64,000 nt of DNA from Serinus canaria (lineage: Eukaryota; Chordata; Aves; Passeriformes; Fringillidae), in the NCBI RefSeq assembly GCF_022539315.1, contig NC_066313.1, forward strand, positions 66,653,934 to 66,717,933, written 5' to 3'. The notes below the pieces were generated by a model. That model was not told the origin of the DNA. It did not search any database and was given only the letters and a program-made list of their open reading frames with translations. Positions 1-11,811 of this stretch are shown here, piece by piece (position 1 is the first letter of the stretch; each line of letters starts with the position of its first letter). A program made the translations under genes and the position numbers.

Positions 1-2985
1 CCAACAGCTGCAAGAAAAAAAAAAAAGCATCAGGTTTCCTACTTCCCAAAAAATCCCCCACAGAACACCACATGAAACCAGTTTCAGAAAATCAAAATTG
101 TCCTGACAATGAAAAGGGAAAAAATTTTACATTTTCAAAAAATCACACAATGAAAACTGTTTCCCCTTGCAGTTCTGTTTAACACTCTACAGCAATATAT
201 AAGGTATTTCAGTGTTCAGATGCCAGGGGAATATGTCTTCTGAGCTGACCTAGCTGCTGGCAATTCTGGTACTAATTAAATAAGCTACAGTGGTTTAGCA
301 ACACAAAGGTAATCCTACAAGATATGGTAAAACCTTTATACCAATGACTTTACTGACAGAATGAAAGTCTCAAAGTCACTGTGAAAACTGACTTTTCATA
401 ATCAATCATAATTTTATGATTTTTCTTCTTGTTCATTTATGTTTTGTATTTATAATGCTATTTAATAGGTTCAGAAGATCTAAGACTTTCTTATAGACTG
501 GTAATATGTTCTTTATTTATCTATGGGTGTGCACAGTGTTAAAAGTGCAGAGGGAGGTCCTAAAATATACTGAAAATAATTATTGTCATTGTCTTCAGAT
601 GCTGAGATATTCACGTTGCTAGCATATTTGGTTATGGTTTGGGGAAACAGTGTGCATGATCATTTCCATGAATTCCACCAAAAAATGCAGATTTTCAGAT
701 GTAATTCTTATCCATATTCTTATGTCACGGAACTACTCACATATTGCCTTTAATGTTCTCAGAACTTAAAGTAGCATTAATATTATTGTAATGACAAACC
801 AAGATGTATTTCAGGATATCTGCAATCCTTTACCCTTCCTAAAAATTTTTTTTGCTCTCTTATGTGTTCATTATTGTTACATAATAATCATATATTTAGC
901 AAAGCAGTACAGAAAAGAGGGACTACATTCTATTATACAAGAAAATAGATGGGGGTGGGAGTCGTATTTGTTTTTCTTTTAATAATGGGTGCAATGAGGA
1001 AAATGTTCAAGCAAGCAGGTGGATCATCAGTCTCACTTTTTGCATGGAGAATAAGGAGTGAAGCCAGTTAGGGAAATCATTGCCATTATATTTTAGGTAC
1101 TGTTATTCCATGGTAGAGAAAGTACTTTGGACATTACTTCAGAATATCTGGAACTTTGTCAAGACAAATCCAAAAAGCTTCAAGTATTGAAATGGTTAGG
1201 GGGAAAGAGTCCATCATCACCAGAAGATGGGCACTCAGAGTTCAGAGCACAGGACTATCTTTCTGATCTGTGTTTACACAGTGCCAGAAGAACGTGCCCT
1301 TTGACTGCGTTTATCTGCCCTAAACTACATATCTTTACATGTAGGACCACCTGTGTAAGATCACCACTCCAGGCTTCTAGTACAATACACAAATGGAAAC
1401 AAACACCTCTGGGGATACTTCACAAAATCCATTTTTGATGCTTATGTTATGGAAAGATGAATTCCTCTCTGAACATGACACATGGGCTGTCACTACACTG
1501 AGGCAATGGCTGCTCCTCTGACGAGTGTGCGTGGTGCCTGGAACAAGAGAGCTCTAGTCCCTGACTATCCCTAGCATGGCAAGGTGCTGCTGCAATGGAA
1601 ATATTACAGTCCTGAAAGTGCTAAGATCAGATTCCAGTGCCTTAGTAGGTTTTGTAGAAGCAAGTCCTCTGAGAGACTTAGAGATGATAATTTTTAGTTG
1701 TGTTAATAAAAGCACTTAATTCTTTGAAGCAAAGAACTTTTGGTGGGGCAAAATGGAATTTACCAAGCCTCCATGATTAACATTTCTAATCTTCAAAATA
1801 CATACAATATCATATATTTATTTAACAGCCCTTTCATCACTTTAGTGATGATAGTGTGAAACAAAAAGGCTGGAGAAGACGTCACCGTGCAAAAATAATT
1901 ATAATTAGGAACTGAGGGGTAGTAAATAAATCATCTTCTATGTTGCTTTCTTCTTTTCTCTTTCATTTTGGGTATATTTTCACACACTGGTTCCAGGATT
2001 CATTTGCATTCCAAGTGTTCTTATTAAAGCAGCACCATTTATTCTACAATATATACAAGATTTTCTATTTTTAAAATTCTATTTCAAGGCATGAGCTTGG
2101 CATAGAGTCAAATCCCAGGAGCGTGTTCCTTCTTTTTCCTTTAAAAAATAATCTTAAAAAAAAATTCATTGGATCAGTTTTAAGTTACATGGCATGAAAA
2201 AAAGAAGATGATACTTTCATCCACTTGCTCCTGTTTTCTTCCCCATTCTGTAACACAGCATCTGCAAAAATGAAAATGAAAAAAGAAAAATATGAAAGTT
2301 CCCTCTTTTTCCCCCCTGTTTTAGGCATTTAAAGTACATTTGAATATATTAATGAATATAAGAAAATTCAGTATCCAATATCCAACATAATCATTACTTT
2401 CACTTTCTAAACCTCATGCATATATGCAGCACAGCACTGACTTGACATTTTGTAGGGTTCCAGTTAAACTATGACAGTCTATCCAGTGAAATTCTACATG
2501 CTGAAAACAGATTTTAACCATTAATGTTCAGCAAGTTTGCTCTTTGTAAGAGTAAGGTATATAAAAACACAAATATACTTCCTACCAAAGAGGAACTTCA
2601 TTCAAAAAAGCACATTTAGATTTAAGTGTTAGGACACAACTGCATTGCAAGTTAAGCTCCATCTGCAGTTAAAAGCCTATGCTTTTCAAGGATTGAAATG
2701 AATGTTAACTTTTACTTACAGTCTGGAATAATTTTCCTACAAACAGATTACTTGAATTTCCTTGGAATGTAGCAATTTAATCAGGCACATAACCTCCCAC
2801 ACAATCAGGAAAGAAGGAACACGCGAGCAGAAGTTGTCACTATTTGTCCTGTGAACCACCAGAGAAAATCCCAGAGTGCCCATACAGATTCAGCTGTCCC
2901 TGATAGCTGCTACCACTCTTCCACCTTTAGAGAGAGATAACTCCACGTGCAAGAGCCAACTTCATTAGCAGCTGCAGAACAGTAG
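1..2985. other. AT-rich unique DNA, no gene seen
   Basis: No recognisable gene or repeat was found here. Open frames reach only about 100 codons, at 791-982 and 1127-1438. Neither resembles a protein family and neither is followed by a clear splice donor in a coding context. Short A-runs occur at 14-25 and around 2145-2163. This is most simply non-coding DNA of an intron or intergenic region. Confidence 0.6.
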
Positions 2986-2989
2986 CACA

Positions 2990-3045
2990 TTTGTGTCCAT
3001 TGGGCTTCCATTACCACAGTATCCAAGCACTTCATGAATAAGAAG
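2990..3045. repeat. Possible very old amniote interspersed repeat fragment
   Basis: The text around the phrase CCATTACCACAGTATCCAAG, followed by CACTTCA, resembles a repeat shared by turtles, crocodilians and birds that I recognise from memory. Only about 50 bases can be followed and the copy is heavily decayed. The class is uncertain (perhaps a CORE-SINE or LINE-2-like tail). A chance match cannot be excluded. Confidence 0.25.
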
Positions 3046-3091
3046 AAACATATTTTCCAAAAAAAACCCTGCAAAACTGGGAAGTATTCTC

Positions 3092-3134
3092 CTCTTAATA
3101 AAAAAAAAAAAAAAAAAAAGAGGAAAAAAAAAAA
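3092..3134. repeat. A-rich low-complexity tract
   Basis: A run of 20 A residues (3100-3119), a short AG-rich interruption and a second run of 11 A residues (3124-3134). No upstream retroposed gene body is recognisable, so it is called simple sequence and not a poly(A) tail. Confidence 0.9.
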
Positions 3135-3229
3135 GTGGTCAAGTGGAGTTCACAGTAATTAAACATCTGCATTTCTGAGGTAGAGGCTATTTTCCATTCA
3201 CGTCAACTTCACCCTGGATTTTTCTTTCT

Positions 3230-3340
3230 TTACAATTCTTCAGGTTAGACCCTATCAATTGAGTTATCCCTGATTGCTGTGAAGGTCTGTAGCAAAGTGT
3301 GAATGATAAGCCAGATTTACACAGGTTTAGCTGAATGATT
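3230..3340. repeat. Possible old amniote repeat fragment
   Basis: The piece GCCAGATTTACACAGGTTTA near 3311-3330 resembles a partly palindromic repeat common in turtles, crocodilians and birds, whose hallmark is a 'gatttacac..gtgtaact' core. The match is partial and the copy old. Other pieces of apparently the same family occur near 7.5 kb and 24.1 kb in this window. Confidence 0.3.
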
Positions 3341-5380
3341 TCATAGACGAGCATTTGTCACTATGCAGAGAATGAAAAAAGGTTTGGTGTTATTTGCAGG
3401 AAGAACCATATGTGTTACCATGAAACAACACATATAATGTCATGTGTGGGAGTGAAAAATTATATTTTAGTATTGACATTTATTCTTTAAATTTTTATTG
3501 GGCAGATTGCTGAAAAAAATTTAAAAGTAAAATTGCTGACACCATATTTTGGGTTACTTGGGGAAGAAAAGGATGGAACTGAACTCTGCTTTCAGTCAAA
3601 TGCCTAAACCTCTATTCAATTGCAGAAACTATGAACGAGGGCCAGAGTTCAACTATGCAACTATTTTTTTTATCAATGGAAATATACCAACATCTGTGTG
3701 ATATTGTTTTCATCTTTCAAAGGTTTTGACAGTGAAAAAGGGGAAACCTTCTGTTTTAATTCATACTCAGCTGATAATCTGCATTTAATTTTATTACACT
3801 TAAACTAAACTTAAAAAATTATCCTTCAAAGCATATGCCTGGATGAAAATTAAATGCAAATAACAGTCTATATTGCTTTATGGTGTGAACAGTTGTCCTG
3901 GGGTTTTAGTAATATTTTTATTGAAGCAAGTATCCCAAGCCACAGAGGAGTCTTAAGTACTTTTAGCAAAACTCAGTGTCAAATGCAATGAACAGATGAC
4001 AGGAATCAAAAGTTCTTTTTGCTGTGAACTTATGAACAATCATAAGATCTTATCCTGTACTTCATTTGATCCTAAGTACTGAAAAGACTTGGCAGTCGCT
4101 TTTCCCTCTTATTTTTTCCTTGGTGCCCAATAACACAGGCAAGGACTCCATTCAGAATCCTGATCTATAAGTTTGTAAAATTGCCTCTTCCAGTTACTTG
4201 TTCTGAAAAATTAATAATGTGGCCAACAGCAATGTGCTGCTGAGCAGTTGGAAGTGTTGCTAAATCAAATCAAAGATATTGCTAATTTTAAACATGTGTC
4301 ATAGCCTTGCTGTAAAATAGTTAGAACAGCACTCACTTCAGATAGCGGAAAATGTAGGAAACTGTTTAAACAAGTCCCTTTGGAAATGTGGTACCAGGCT
4401 CAATGGCAGTGGAAACACCAGTGGGAAATTCCTTGTACCAAATACTATATTCAAAATGCTGGATTCTTATTCCTCTTACATCCCTTCTCACACACTGGAA
4501 AGTTATGGTCCTGAGGGATATCAAAACCCATTCTTTCAGGAGTTACTTAAAATTAAGTGAACAGTTTAAATCTACAATTGAGCCTTCCTTTACAGTCAGT
4601 AGAAATGGAAAACACCAACTCATCTCCCTACCTTCAATACCCATCCTGGGATGGGTTGAATTGCACTCTGGTTATGCCTCTCCCTCTGTTGATTAGCAAG
4701 CCAGCCTTGGAGAGCACTTGAAGTGAGAGCCATGACTTTTACTTAGCTAATTTTCAGTAAATTAAATCCCACTCTTGCGTTAATTATGCTTCTAGCTGCA
4801 GGGAGAATGGAAAGGAAAGGGAAAAGGTAGTTCTAATATAAACAGGATCAAGTCTACATCCTATAAAGTTAATAACCATACACAGCAAGGGCAGCAAAAG
4901 TTTTTGGAGCTCTGCAGCTGAATATGCTAACTCTGGATTTAGTCCTAGAAGTTTTAGTCTTGTTGAAAGGGTGCAAGGCTGATTAAAATGGCCATGAACC
5001 TGAGAGCCATGGGAGTATTTTCTTTTCAAGGAGTACAAAATTTTTTATTTTACTACAATCTCATTCATTTCAATTACATGAAAACATCTGAGGATATCTG
5101 GTTTTTGCTAGCTTCAGAATGAAGATGAAAGTCAATGGGGCCATCACTCAAAAAAAAAAAATCCACAAAAGAGAAAGTTTAAGAATTTTAGTGCCAGCCT
5201 TAAGGTTTTCCTTTATTTTTCCTTCCAATGTATACATTTTCTTATAGATTGAAACAATATTTTTTTCCTAATAACTGAGTTATATCCTCCAGTTCCTTTC
5301 GATCCTTTCAGAAGGCCCACAAGTCAACTGTGCAGCTGAGCATGAATTTGCTCTCTGGTGTTCTCCTCACCTTTGCTGGA
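3341..5380. other. Unique DNA, no gene seen
   Basis: AT-rich unique sequence. Open frames at 4388-4696 (+) and 4784-5038 (-) show no family similarity, no conserved domain and no splice context. A short A-run lies at 5150-5161. Nothing else is supported. Confidence 0.55.
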
Positions 5381-5384
5381 ACCT

Positions 5385-5470
5385 AATCTTTTCTGCCTAT
5401 TGTATTTGTCTGACTCAAACTGTAGCTTTTTCCAGAGCAGAGAGTATCTGTGATGCCCTTTCAAAGCATG
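5385..5470 (+). repeat. Possible old LINE/SINE-type tail fragment
   Basis: The order of words around 5395-5455 (an ATT..TTTGTCTGACTC stretch, then ACTGTAGCTTTTTCCAGAGC, then AGAGAGTATCTGTGATG) resembles the 'gtaaactctttggggcagggactgtc' part of an old amniote L2/MIR-like tail. The copy is too decayed for a firm assignment. Confidence 0.25.
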
Positions 5471-6640
5471 TGTGGATTATGCCAACTACACAATTCTGTA
5501 TCCTGGGTTCAAGAATGTGTTGTTGGGTACATGTTTTTTAAGTGAAGCATGAAACAGTTTTAGGAAATGTCTTTCAGGAAAATAAGATTAAATTGCCATT
5601 GATTTTTTTTGGTACCAGGATAAAAGTCTCCACAAAAAAATATTACCTGCCCTTGCCTGCAAGAAGTAGAAGTGGCTGTGGTTATAGAAGCAAAACACAA
5701 GACCCAAATATTTTCTTGCCCTCTTTCCAGCCCTCTGGGATTTTGGCAGTATGAGACTTCAAAGGGATAAGTGGCTCATATCATCAAAGACAAGAATACA
5801 AAAGGAAGGACTGTGAAATGCCCAATCATCTCCTTAAGAATGCATGATGATCAAGTGAAATCAAGGAACAAAATTATTAGGAATAAATTTGGTCAGCAAG
5901 AAATCTTAGATAAATAATAATGCAGTTAGGAGAGAGAATTAGACATAATTGCAGTATTAGTACATTGCTAATGAAGCTGGAATGAAACCAGGTGGAAGAG
6001 ATATATTTGTTGCCCATTGGCTCCTGCAGACTGGAGATAGTAATATGGAAAAACACTGAAGAAAGAGGAAAATTTAATTAAAGTAGACTGACTGCCAAAT
6101 CATTGTTAATATGATCTTTTTCATATAAGAAAATGTAGGCAATATGGCATTACCCTAACATTAGTGAAAGTATTATGGTAGTCATTCTATAAGAGCCCAC
6201 TTTGGCATATTTAAGTGATTTTTTTTCTTTGTGTGTGTGTGTGTTTGGTTGTTTGGTTGGTTTGTTTTGCTTTTTTGTTTTAATTAAGAATGTTTTCTTG
6301 GATAAGGTGCATGAACGAAAATAATAGCAATCAATATTCTGGTAATGACAGAATTACTCTTTTCTTCCATAATGTATTAAGAAAAATCCTTCAGTTCATT
6401 ATCTCTAAACTTATGATTCATTGTCTATAAACCTTTATTTACAGCTAAGAAATGGACTAAGGAATTTGACCCAGCATACAGTGGGGTAGGGTATTTTCTT
6501 GTTTGTTATCAAACTAGCTTTTTACTCCCTCTCCCTCTTTGTTTCCTTGCCCCCTTCTTTCTAAAAAAATATTTTTCCCATCACTGCTAAGCATGTGGTT
6601 ACAGGGAAAAAAAATCCTATTCCCTAACTGATTTTCATTT
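5471..6640. other. Unique DNA with GT/T-rich tract
   Basis: No gene is recognisable. A (GT)7 run at 6231-6244 is followed by a GTTTGGTT-type low-complexity stretch to about 6283. The rest is ordinary AT-rich unique sequence. The 70-codon frame at 5542-5754 has no similarity I recognise. Confidence 0.55.
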
Positions 6641-7210
6641 AGTGCACCAGGAGCCTTAAGCCACTTTGTGTGCAGATTCCCAGTTTCAATTAGAATGGGT
6701 TTGCAGACATCAGATGATGTGAAAAATTATCTCATTTGAATCACATGAAACCAAACCACTATGACACTGCTGATGAGGAAAACAGTGGTCTTATCTTTCC
6801 TGTGGTGTGCCATCTCTATTAGACTTTGTAAACTGCGGCAGTTTGAAATCTTTAACCAGCCATTACTAATAAGCATATGTTAATTGTAGCAGAGATCATA
6901 AGCAGGTCAATTAGGAGGCAAAGACTGGAACAGAATGAAACATTCAGCTGGAGGGAGAATTCAGGGCAGGTGTCGGCCAGCATGCGCTGCCCTGGCAGGA
7001 GCTCTAAGCATCTTGGGTAGAGCTCATTTAACGTTTTGATTTGCTGAATTTGCATTTCAGATTTCCATTCCTAATAGACAATATAGTCAGTCTCTGTTAA
7101 TGAGGACTCTGATTACATGTGCCATTATAATTGGGAATTAGCAGGCCAGCCTTGTTTTGGAGATTAAATCCAAAGTAAATTGGATTAAAGACAATCCTGC
7201 TGAAATCCCT
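6640..7210. promoter_or_regulatory. Candidate conserved non-coding / enhancer-like element
   Basis: This tract has the texture of a vertebrate developmental enhancer: no repeat, no good reading frame, and several homeodomain-type cores. These include CAATTAG at 6688-6694, a second CAATTAG near 6908, and the ATTATAATTGGGAATTAGC cluster near 7123-7141. A GGATTAAAGACAAT word lies near 7182. It is also somewhat less AT-rich in the middle (6960-7020). The call is from texture and motifs only. A multi-bird or chicken-human alignment would decide it. Confidence 0.4.
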
Positions 7211-7476
7211 TTCTTTTTTGTTTTCTCAAGCCAAAGGTGAGGAAGACTCCATTTATTTTGTACATATGGCTCTTACCTTGATTAGCAGGTCTTGTGGTTT
7301 GTTTATGCTTTTTGAACATAGCATCTATTAGTGGTTCCAATATTAAAAGCAAGTATGAAATTACTATGTTTACTTACATGATCCCAACTAAGTGCCTAGC
7401 TTTATAGCTGTGCACTGATGAATGGAATGCCAGGAGAGAATTAAGAGCATTCTGAAACATTATTTCTTATTATAGA

Positions 7477-7620
7477 GTGAATGTCTAAATGTTCACCCTC
7501 CAAGGGCATATCCTGATGCTTACCACTGACTTTAACTCTTTGTGCATGAGTTTATCCCGACTTCATTTACACTAGTTTCACTCCATTGACTTCAGATGAG
7601 TTACTCCACTCCTAAAATGA
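7477..7620. repeat. Old amniote interspersed repeat fragment (class uncertain)
   Basis: Around 7560-7612 the words TTCATTTACACTAGTTTCAC and TCCATTGACTTCAGATGAGT, followed by TACTCC, match the hallmark of a partly palindromic repeat that I recognise in bird, turtle and crocodilian DNA (calls of the type 'gtgtaactccattgacttcaatggagttactcc'). The copy is diverged. I cannot assign it to a named family without a repeat library. Confidence 0.4.
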
Positions 7621-8383
7621 CTAGATTAATATGATATATAGGCAGATTGATATTTTTTCAGTACATTCAAAATCAGAAAAGCAGGGTGAATTTCTTTCTA
7701 TTTGATCTCAGGTATTAGCAGAGAGCAAGACAAGTTCTGTCATTGACAAGCACCGATATTCAGTTTGGTACTTTTTTAGTAGCTGCAGACATATCCAGTT
7801 GTGGCTCATCTTTCATTAATGTTATAATGTGGTTCATTCATTTAAGTGAAATACAGTTCCTGTTCCTTAAAAACTCCAAAATATTTTCATTGTATAAGCT
7901 AGTTATACTCAATTTTTCATTACTTGCAACTGAACACTGACAATAGGCTTGCCCTGAAATTGCAGGAAAATCAGTTCTGCAATTAGAGGACAGCTTATTC
8001 CTTGTCATTACATTTAGCACCAGACAGGAAGTAGCTCTTCATGCATTGGTCACCACAGGTAGAAAGCAGAAAAAACTACCACCACAGTAAGTCTACAGAT
8101 TCAGCAACGTTCGTGGTCTTTCAGAAAACTAAGGAATGTCAGCCCAATGTTTTTGGGGTTTCATATTTTTTGAATACATAAATCTCTTAAAATATCTTTC
8201 TCTCTATTACTTCCTTGGACAAGTTCCCAATCAGTTAGTCAGGTGTTGCCCTGGTAACTCAACAAGTCTTTTGGACATGCACTCATTAAGAATAAAAGTT
8301 AAGTTGTATTAGTCCATGAGGAATCTTTGAGCATCCTCCTTGCCTTTCTGATGCCTCCTAGTAACCAGACTACAAGACAAGCA

Positions 8384-8386
<3 letters not shown>
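7621..8386. other. Unique DNA, no gene seen
   Basis: Open frames at 7743-7940 (+) and 7838-8020 (-) overlap each other on opposite strands and resemble no known protein. No repeat is recognised. Confidence 0.55.

Positions 8387-8414
<28 letters not shown>
8387..8414 (+). repeat. Uninterrupted 28-base A homopolymer
   Basis: Twenty-eight A residues in a row follow the word AAGCATGT. An A-run this long is usually young, because such runs decay quickly. The preceding few hundred bases show no open frame or LINE/SINE body I recognise, so an expanded A-tract is more likely than a poly(A) tail of a retrocopy. Confidence 0.95.
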
Positions 8415-8417
<3 letters not shown>

Positions 8418-10204
8418 TCTTCTATCTATTTTTTTAAATTTACTTTTGTGTTTACAGAAGATTGGGGCACATGAGCCATCCAAGTAAAACAGATTTGCTG
8501 CAGTCTGAGTATAGAAGGCATTTCCAGGCTGTGGTATGTGAACTGTCCAGCATACATCTTTTTGTAGCCTAAGCTCCAGAGCAGAATTAAATATTGACAT
8601 TTAAATGTCTTCTGTCTTTTTTGTCTGTGAGTAGTTTAGATCAGAAAATATTATTTATCCCAGGAAAAGATGGGGTGAGTCACAGTGATATGCAAATAAT
8701 CAATCACCTTCTAAATATGTCAGACACTCTGAACATCCTCATTCAACATTTACTGCACCTTTAACAGCAAATAAATATTCTTCTTACAACCTGTCTGATT
8801 TTTGAGTATTATGGGTTTGGTAGAAATACATTATTTCTCCATGACTTCTCTCTGTCTGAAGGACAGAAGGGAAAGTGAAACTGCACAAGAAAATCTGCCC
8901 AAGGAGATACCAGCGATAACAGAGCCCCTGTGCTTGATATGCTCTGCACTGACATCACGGCGTTACTATCCCTGCATTGCCAGTGTCAGGCTCCCACAGT
9001 TTGTTTCAAATAATGAGGCCTATTCTCTCAGTGCTACCATAAAAATGGACTTAGCCATTAAACTGATGACAGGTGAAAGATTGGACAAATTAATGTCATT
9101 TGTTTGTCTTTGGTTGTACATATCATATGCACAAATATGTGTTTGAATGTGACTCTGCACATTTTTATGTGTAGAGACAAAACATGCAATGGAAGACTAG
9201 AGATTTTTAAAGAAAGGTTTAAAAAAATTAGCCTTAGATGTAACAGTCATAGCATTTTGCTTGGCATTTACAAGATATGACTCCTTCAAATTAGAAATGT
9301 TGACATTGTGGCAAAAGGAGCCTATAAAATAATCCTCCTTGAAAAGAAGTGATTATATAGGACAACCCTCTGGAAAACAAAGGAGTTGTGACAGGACAAA
9401 AAGAGCCTCACACATGGTAGAAAGCCAGGACTGCAGCAAAACCTACTGAAGAGCTAAGTACATAGTAATTATCACACAGCAACTTTAAAAAGGCTTGTGT
9501 AGTTAACCACAGACCCTCCCTCACCTGATTTTTATCCCCTAGGCACAAGCTTTGTCAGGAAGTTCAGCAAATGGTAGATGATTTAACAAGATTTTCACAG
9601 TGAAAGAGCCTTTGAACCTTAGCTGTAAAAGACCTAAACTTGGAAGATTGTTATTGTACGTGATACCATATTGTCCAATGTTTGTAAGGGCTTTTTTTAG
9701 ATCAACATAGGGATACACAAGTTCTATCCCAAACAATTTTCAAGTTAAAGTAGCACTGTTGCTGAAGGTATGACTCTCATCATTCTTCCAAAAAAAGCCC
9801 CTGCATGATTATCCTTGCATGTTCTTATATATGTATAATCACTTGCTAGCCTTTGTAAAGGATACAATTTTCAACAGAGATCTCAATATTTAATTAGAGG
9901 TAGAGTATGAACATAAGGGGTTTTGCTACTGAAGTTATTGAGAAATTCTCTATTTCCAGAGCCATTTTTCTTCCAGAGTTTCTCCTAAGTGTACATGGAT
10001 GTGACAAGAATGTAAGTGTGATATGGCTTGGTGGTGGGCTCCAAGGTCTAGAAGCAAAGAGAAAAAAGATGTAAGTAAAGGCAAGCTAAGGGAGACAAAT
10101 GAACAAGGGAGCCTAGGAGAAAATGACAAGAAGGTTGATATGTGGGATATCCCTGGATGGCTGATACTGGTGTGTGCACGGGGGGGGCACTTTTCCTTTG
10201 TGAC
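8415..10204. other. Unique DNA, no gene seen
   Basis: The longest frame is 114 codons at 8802-9146 (+). It has no recognisable domain, low-complexity bias or splice signals that would support it as an exon. No interspersed repeat was recognised in this stretch. Confidence 0.55.
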
Positions 10205-10246
10205 CTTACTGCCTGCACTGGTTTTGGCTGGGATAGAGTTAATCCT
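10205..10246 (+). mobile_element. Short fragment of an avian ERV LTR edge
   Basis: The words CTGGTTTTGGCTGGGATAGA and GTTAAT at about 10216-10241 match the 5' edge of a very common avian endogenous-retrovirus LTR family. Only about 40 bases align; the following sequence does not continue the LTR in any way I recognise. It is therefore either a deeply truncated solo LTR or a decayed remnant. No viral coding sequence is present. Confidence 0.45.
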
Positions 10247-11640
10247 GCTATACAATGGGAAGGCAGGGGAACAGGGAAAGAATCTGGGAAAGGCTGTTAG
10301 ACCTCACAGTTCCCCTGGGTTCTGTATTGACACCAGAGACATCCAGGGGTGACTGTGAGCCAGTTCCTTTTTAAAAGTCGGAAATGTCAATACTGCTAAG
10401 ACAATGCCCCACAGTGATTTGGTTCCTGCTTGAAGAGTGAGAGAGCTGCACTCAAAATTTCCTCCTCTCAGGGCATTGCATTGACCCATGAAATCTGATT
10501 AGGAGGACTTACCTCCAGGTGGCCTTGACGGTAGAAACTGAATGTAGTTTCTGGCAATACTCAAGACACTTGAAAGTCAAAAAATGGGAACATATGCTTG
10601 TCTGCCTATGCCATAGTACTAAACTAAGGAGTACTAAACTAAGGATCTTAGAATTCATTTTTAGAAGAATAAAGCATTTCTTTTCTGGATAGTCTGTTTT
10701 GCGTGTATGCTGCTGTACAATTTAAAGACATACCCTTTTTTTTAATATGTTTAATAACTGCAATTTATTTCACCAAGTGCAAGCTTTGTCACAGTTACCA
10801 AGCTCTTCCTGAGCAAACATACAAAAGGAATTTGATATTCTGGAATTAGTAGGACTGGTTCAGTCCTGACATGGGCAGCTGAGTACACCACCAGTGTTAG
10901 TGGTGCTGCTCACACCCTTTCAGGGTTGAAGACAGGCCAACAAAAGCATGAATATTAGCGGGTAAGATCTCATTTTTTTCAGAGTACCCGAGGGTGTAGA
11001 TAATTTGGAAAGAAGAGGAACAAAAGAATTAAAAAGGAGGTTATCAGTACAGAAAATTGAACCTCAGTCAGATTCAATCAACCAAGCAATAAGTTTTCTC
11101 ACCTCTTTTGATATAGATTGGCTACCCCAATTGCATGGGCCTCTTGAGGCTTCACCATTTAAATTAGCAACTTAGTCTAGCAGGTGATGCACAGGCAATG
11201 ACCAAGGTTTTCAGAAAAGGATTTTGGTTTTGCAGTCCCATCACTCCGGACAAGCTCTGTCTGATTTCCACCTTGCTCCTCAATGTTGTTAGCCCCATGA
11301 AGGTGTCATCTGGCTGAACGCTCAACAGGTTTGACAGGTTCTTCGCTTCTCTGGTGGTAGAATGGCAAATTTGTTTATGGTTCTGGGAGACAGGAGCAAT
11401 AGGAGATATTTGTTGATAAGTGGATAATTGTTTGTATACCCTTTCACACAGGGAAAACATATGTTTCTGACCTTGGGGTATTGTATTTGTTCAGTGTCCC
11501 AACCTCTATGTTTTCCCCAGACCAATCTGTCCAAATATAACTATCACTGTAAAGACACTTAATTAGGTGTTCTTAAGGGTTTTTATAAGTTAAGTCAAAT
11601 TTCCTTAAATTTGCAATACTAGACCAACATGTTTTTTTCT
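10247..11640. other. Unique DNA with a 15-bp tandem duplication
   Basis: No gene or interspersed repeat was recognised. A perfect 15-bp unit (AGTACTAAACTAAGG) is repeated twice at 10615-10644. Open frames of 98 and 70 codons on the minus strand at 11164-11534 overlap in different frames and have no similarity I recognise. Confidence 0.55.
10615..10644. repeat. Perfect 15-bp x 2 tandem duplication
   Basis: The unit AGTACTAAACTAAGG occurs at 10615-10629 and again, without mismatch, at 10630-10644. This is a recent slippage or micro-duplication event. Confidence 0.95.
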
Positions 11641-11690
11641 ATGCTTTATACATACATATAAACATATATACATGTATATACATATGTATA

Positions 11691-11741
<51 letters not shown>

Positions 11742-11752
11742 CACATATGTAT

Positions 11753-11807
<55 letters not shown>

Positions 11808-11811
11808 TATA
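11641..11811. repeat. Compound microsatellite (TA)n-(AC)n-(AT)n
   Basis: An imperfect TA/CA leader (11648-11691) is followed by 22 uninterrupted TA units (11692-11735), a short TA/CA mix, 11 AC units (11753-11774), 11 AT units (11775-11796) and a decayed tail. The Tyr/Ile-rich open frames read through it on both strands are products of the dinucleotide repeat and not genes. Confidence 0.97.

Noticed and set aside
8802..9146. 114-codon plus-strand frame
   Set aside because: No family similarity, no splice or promoter context, amino-acid make-up looks random.
10180..10187. Run of eight G residues (and seven at 35036), considered as G-quadruplex
   Set aside because: A single G-run without three further runs nearby does not make a quadruplex motif.
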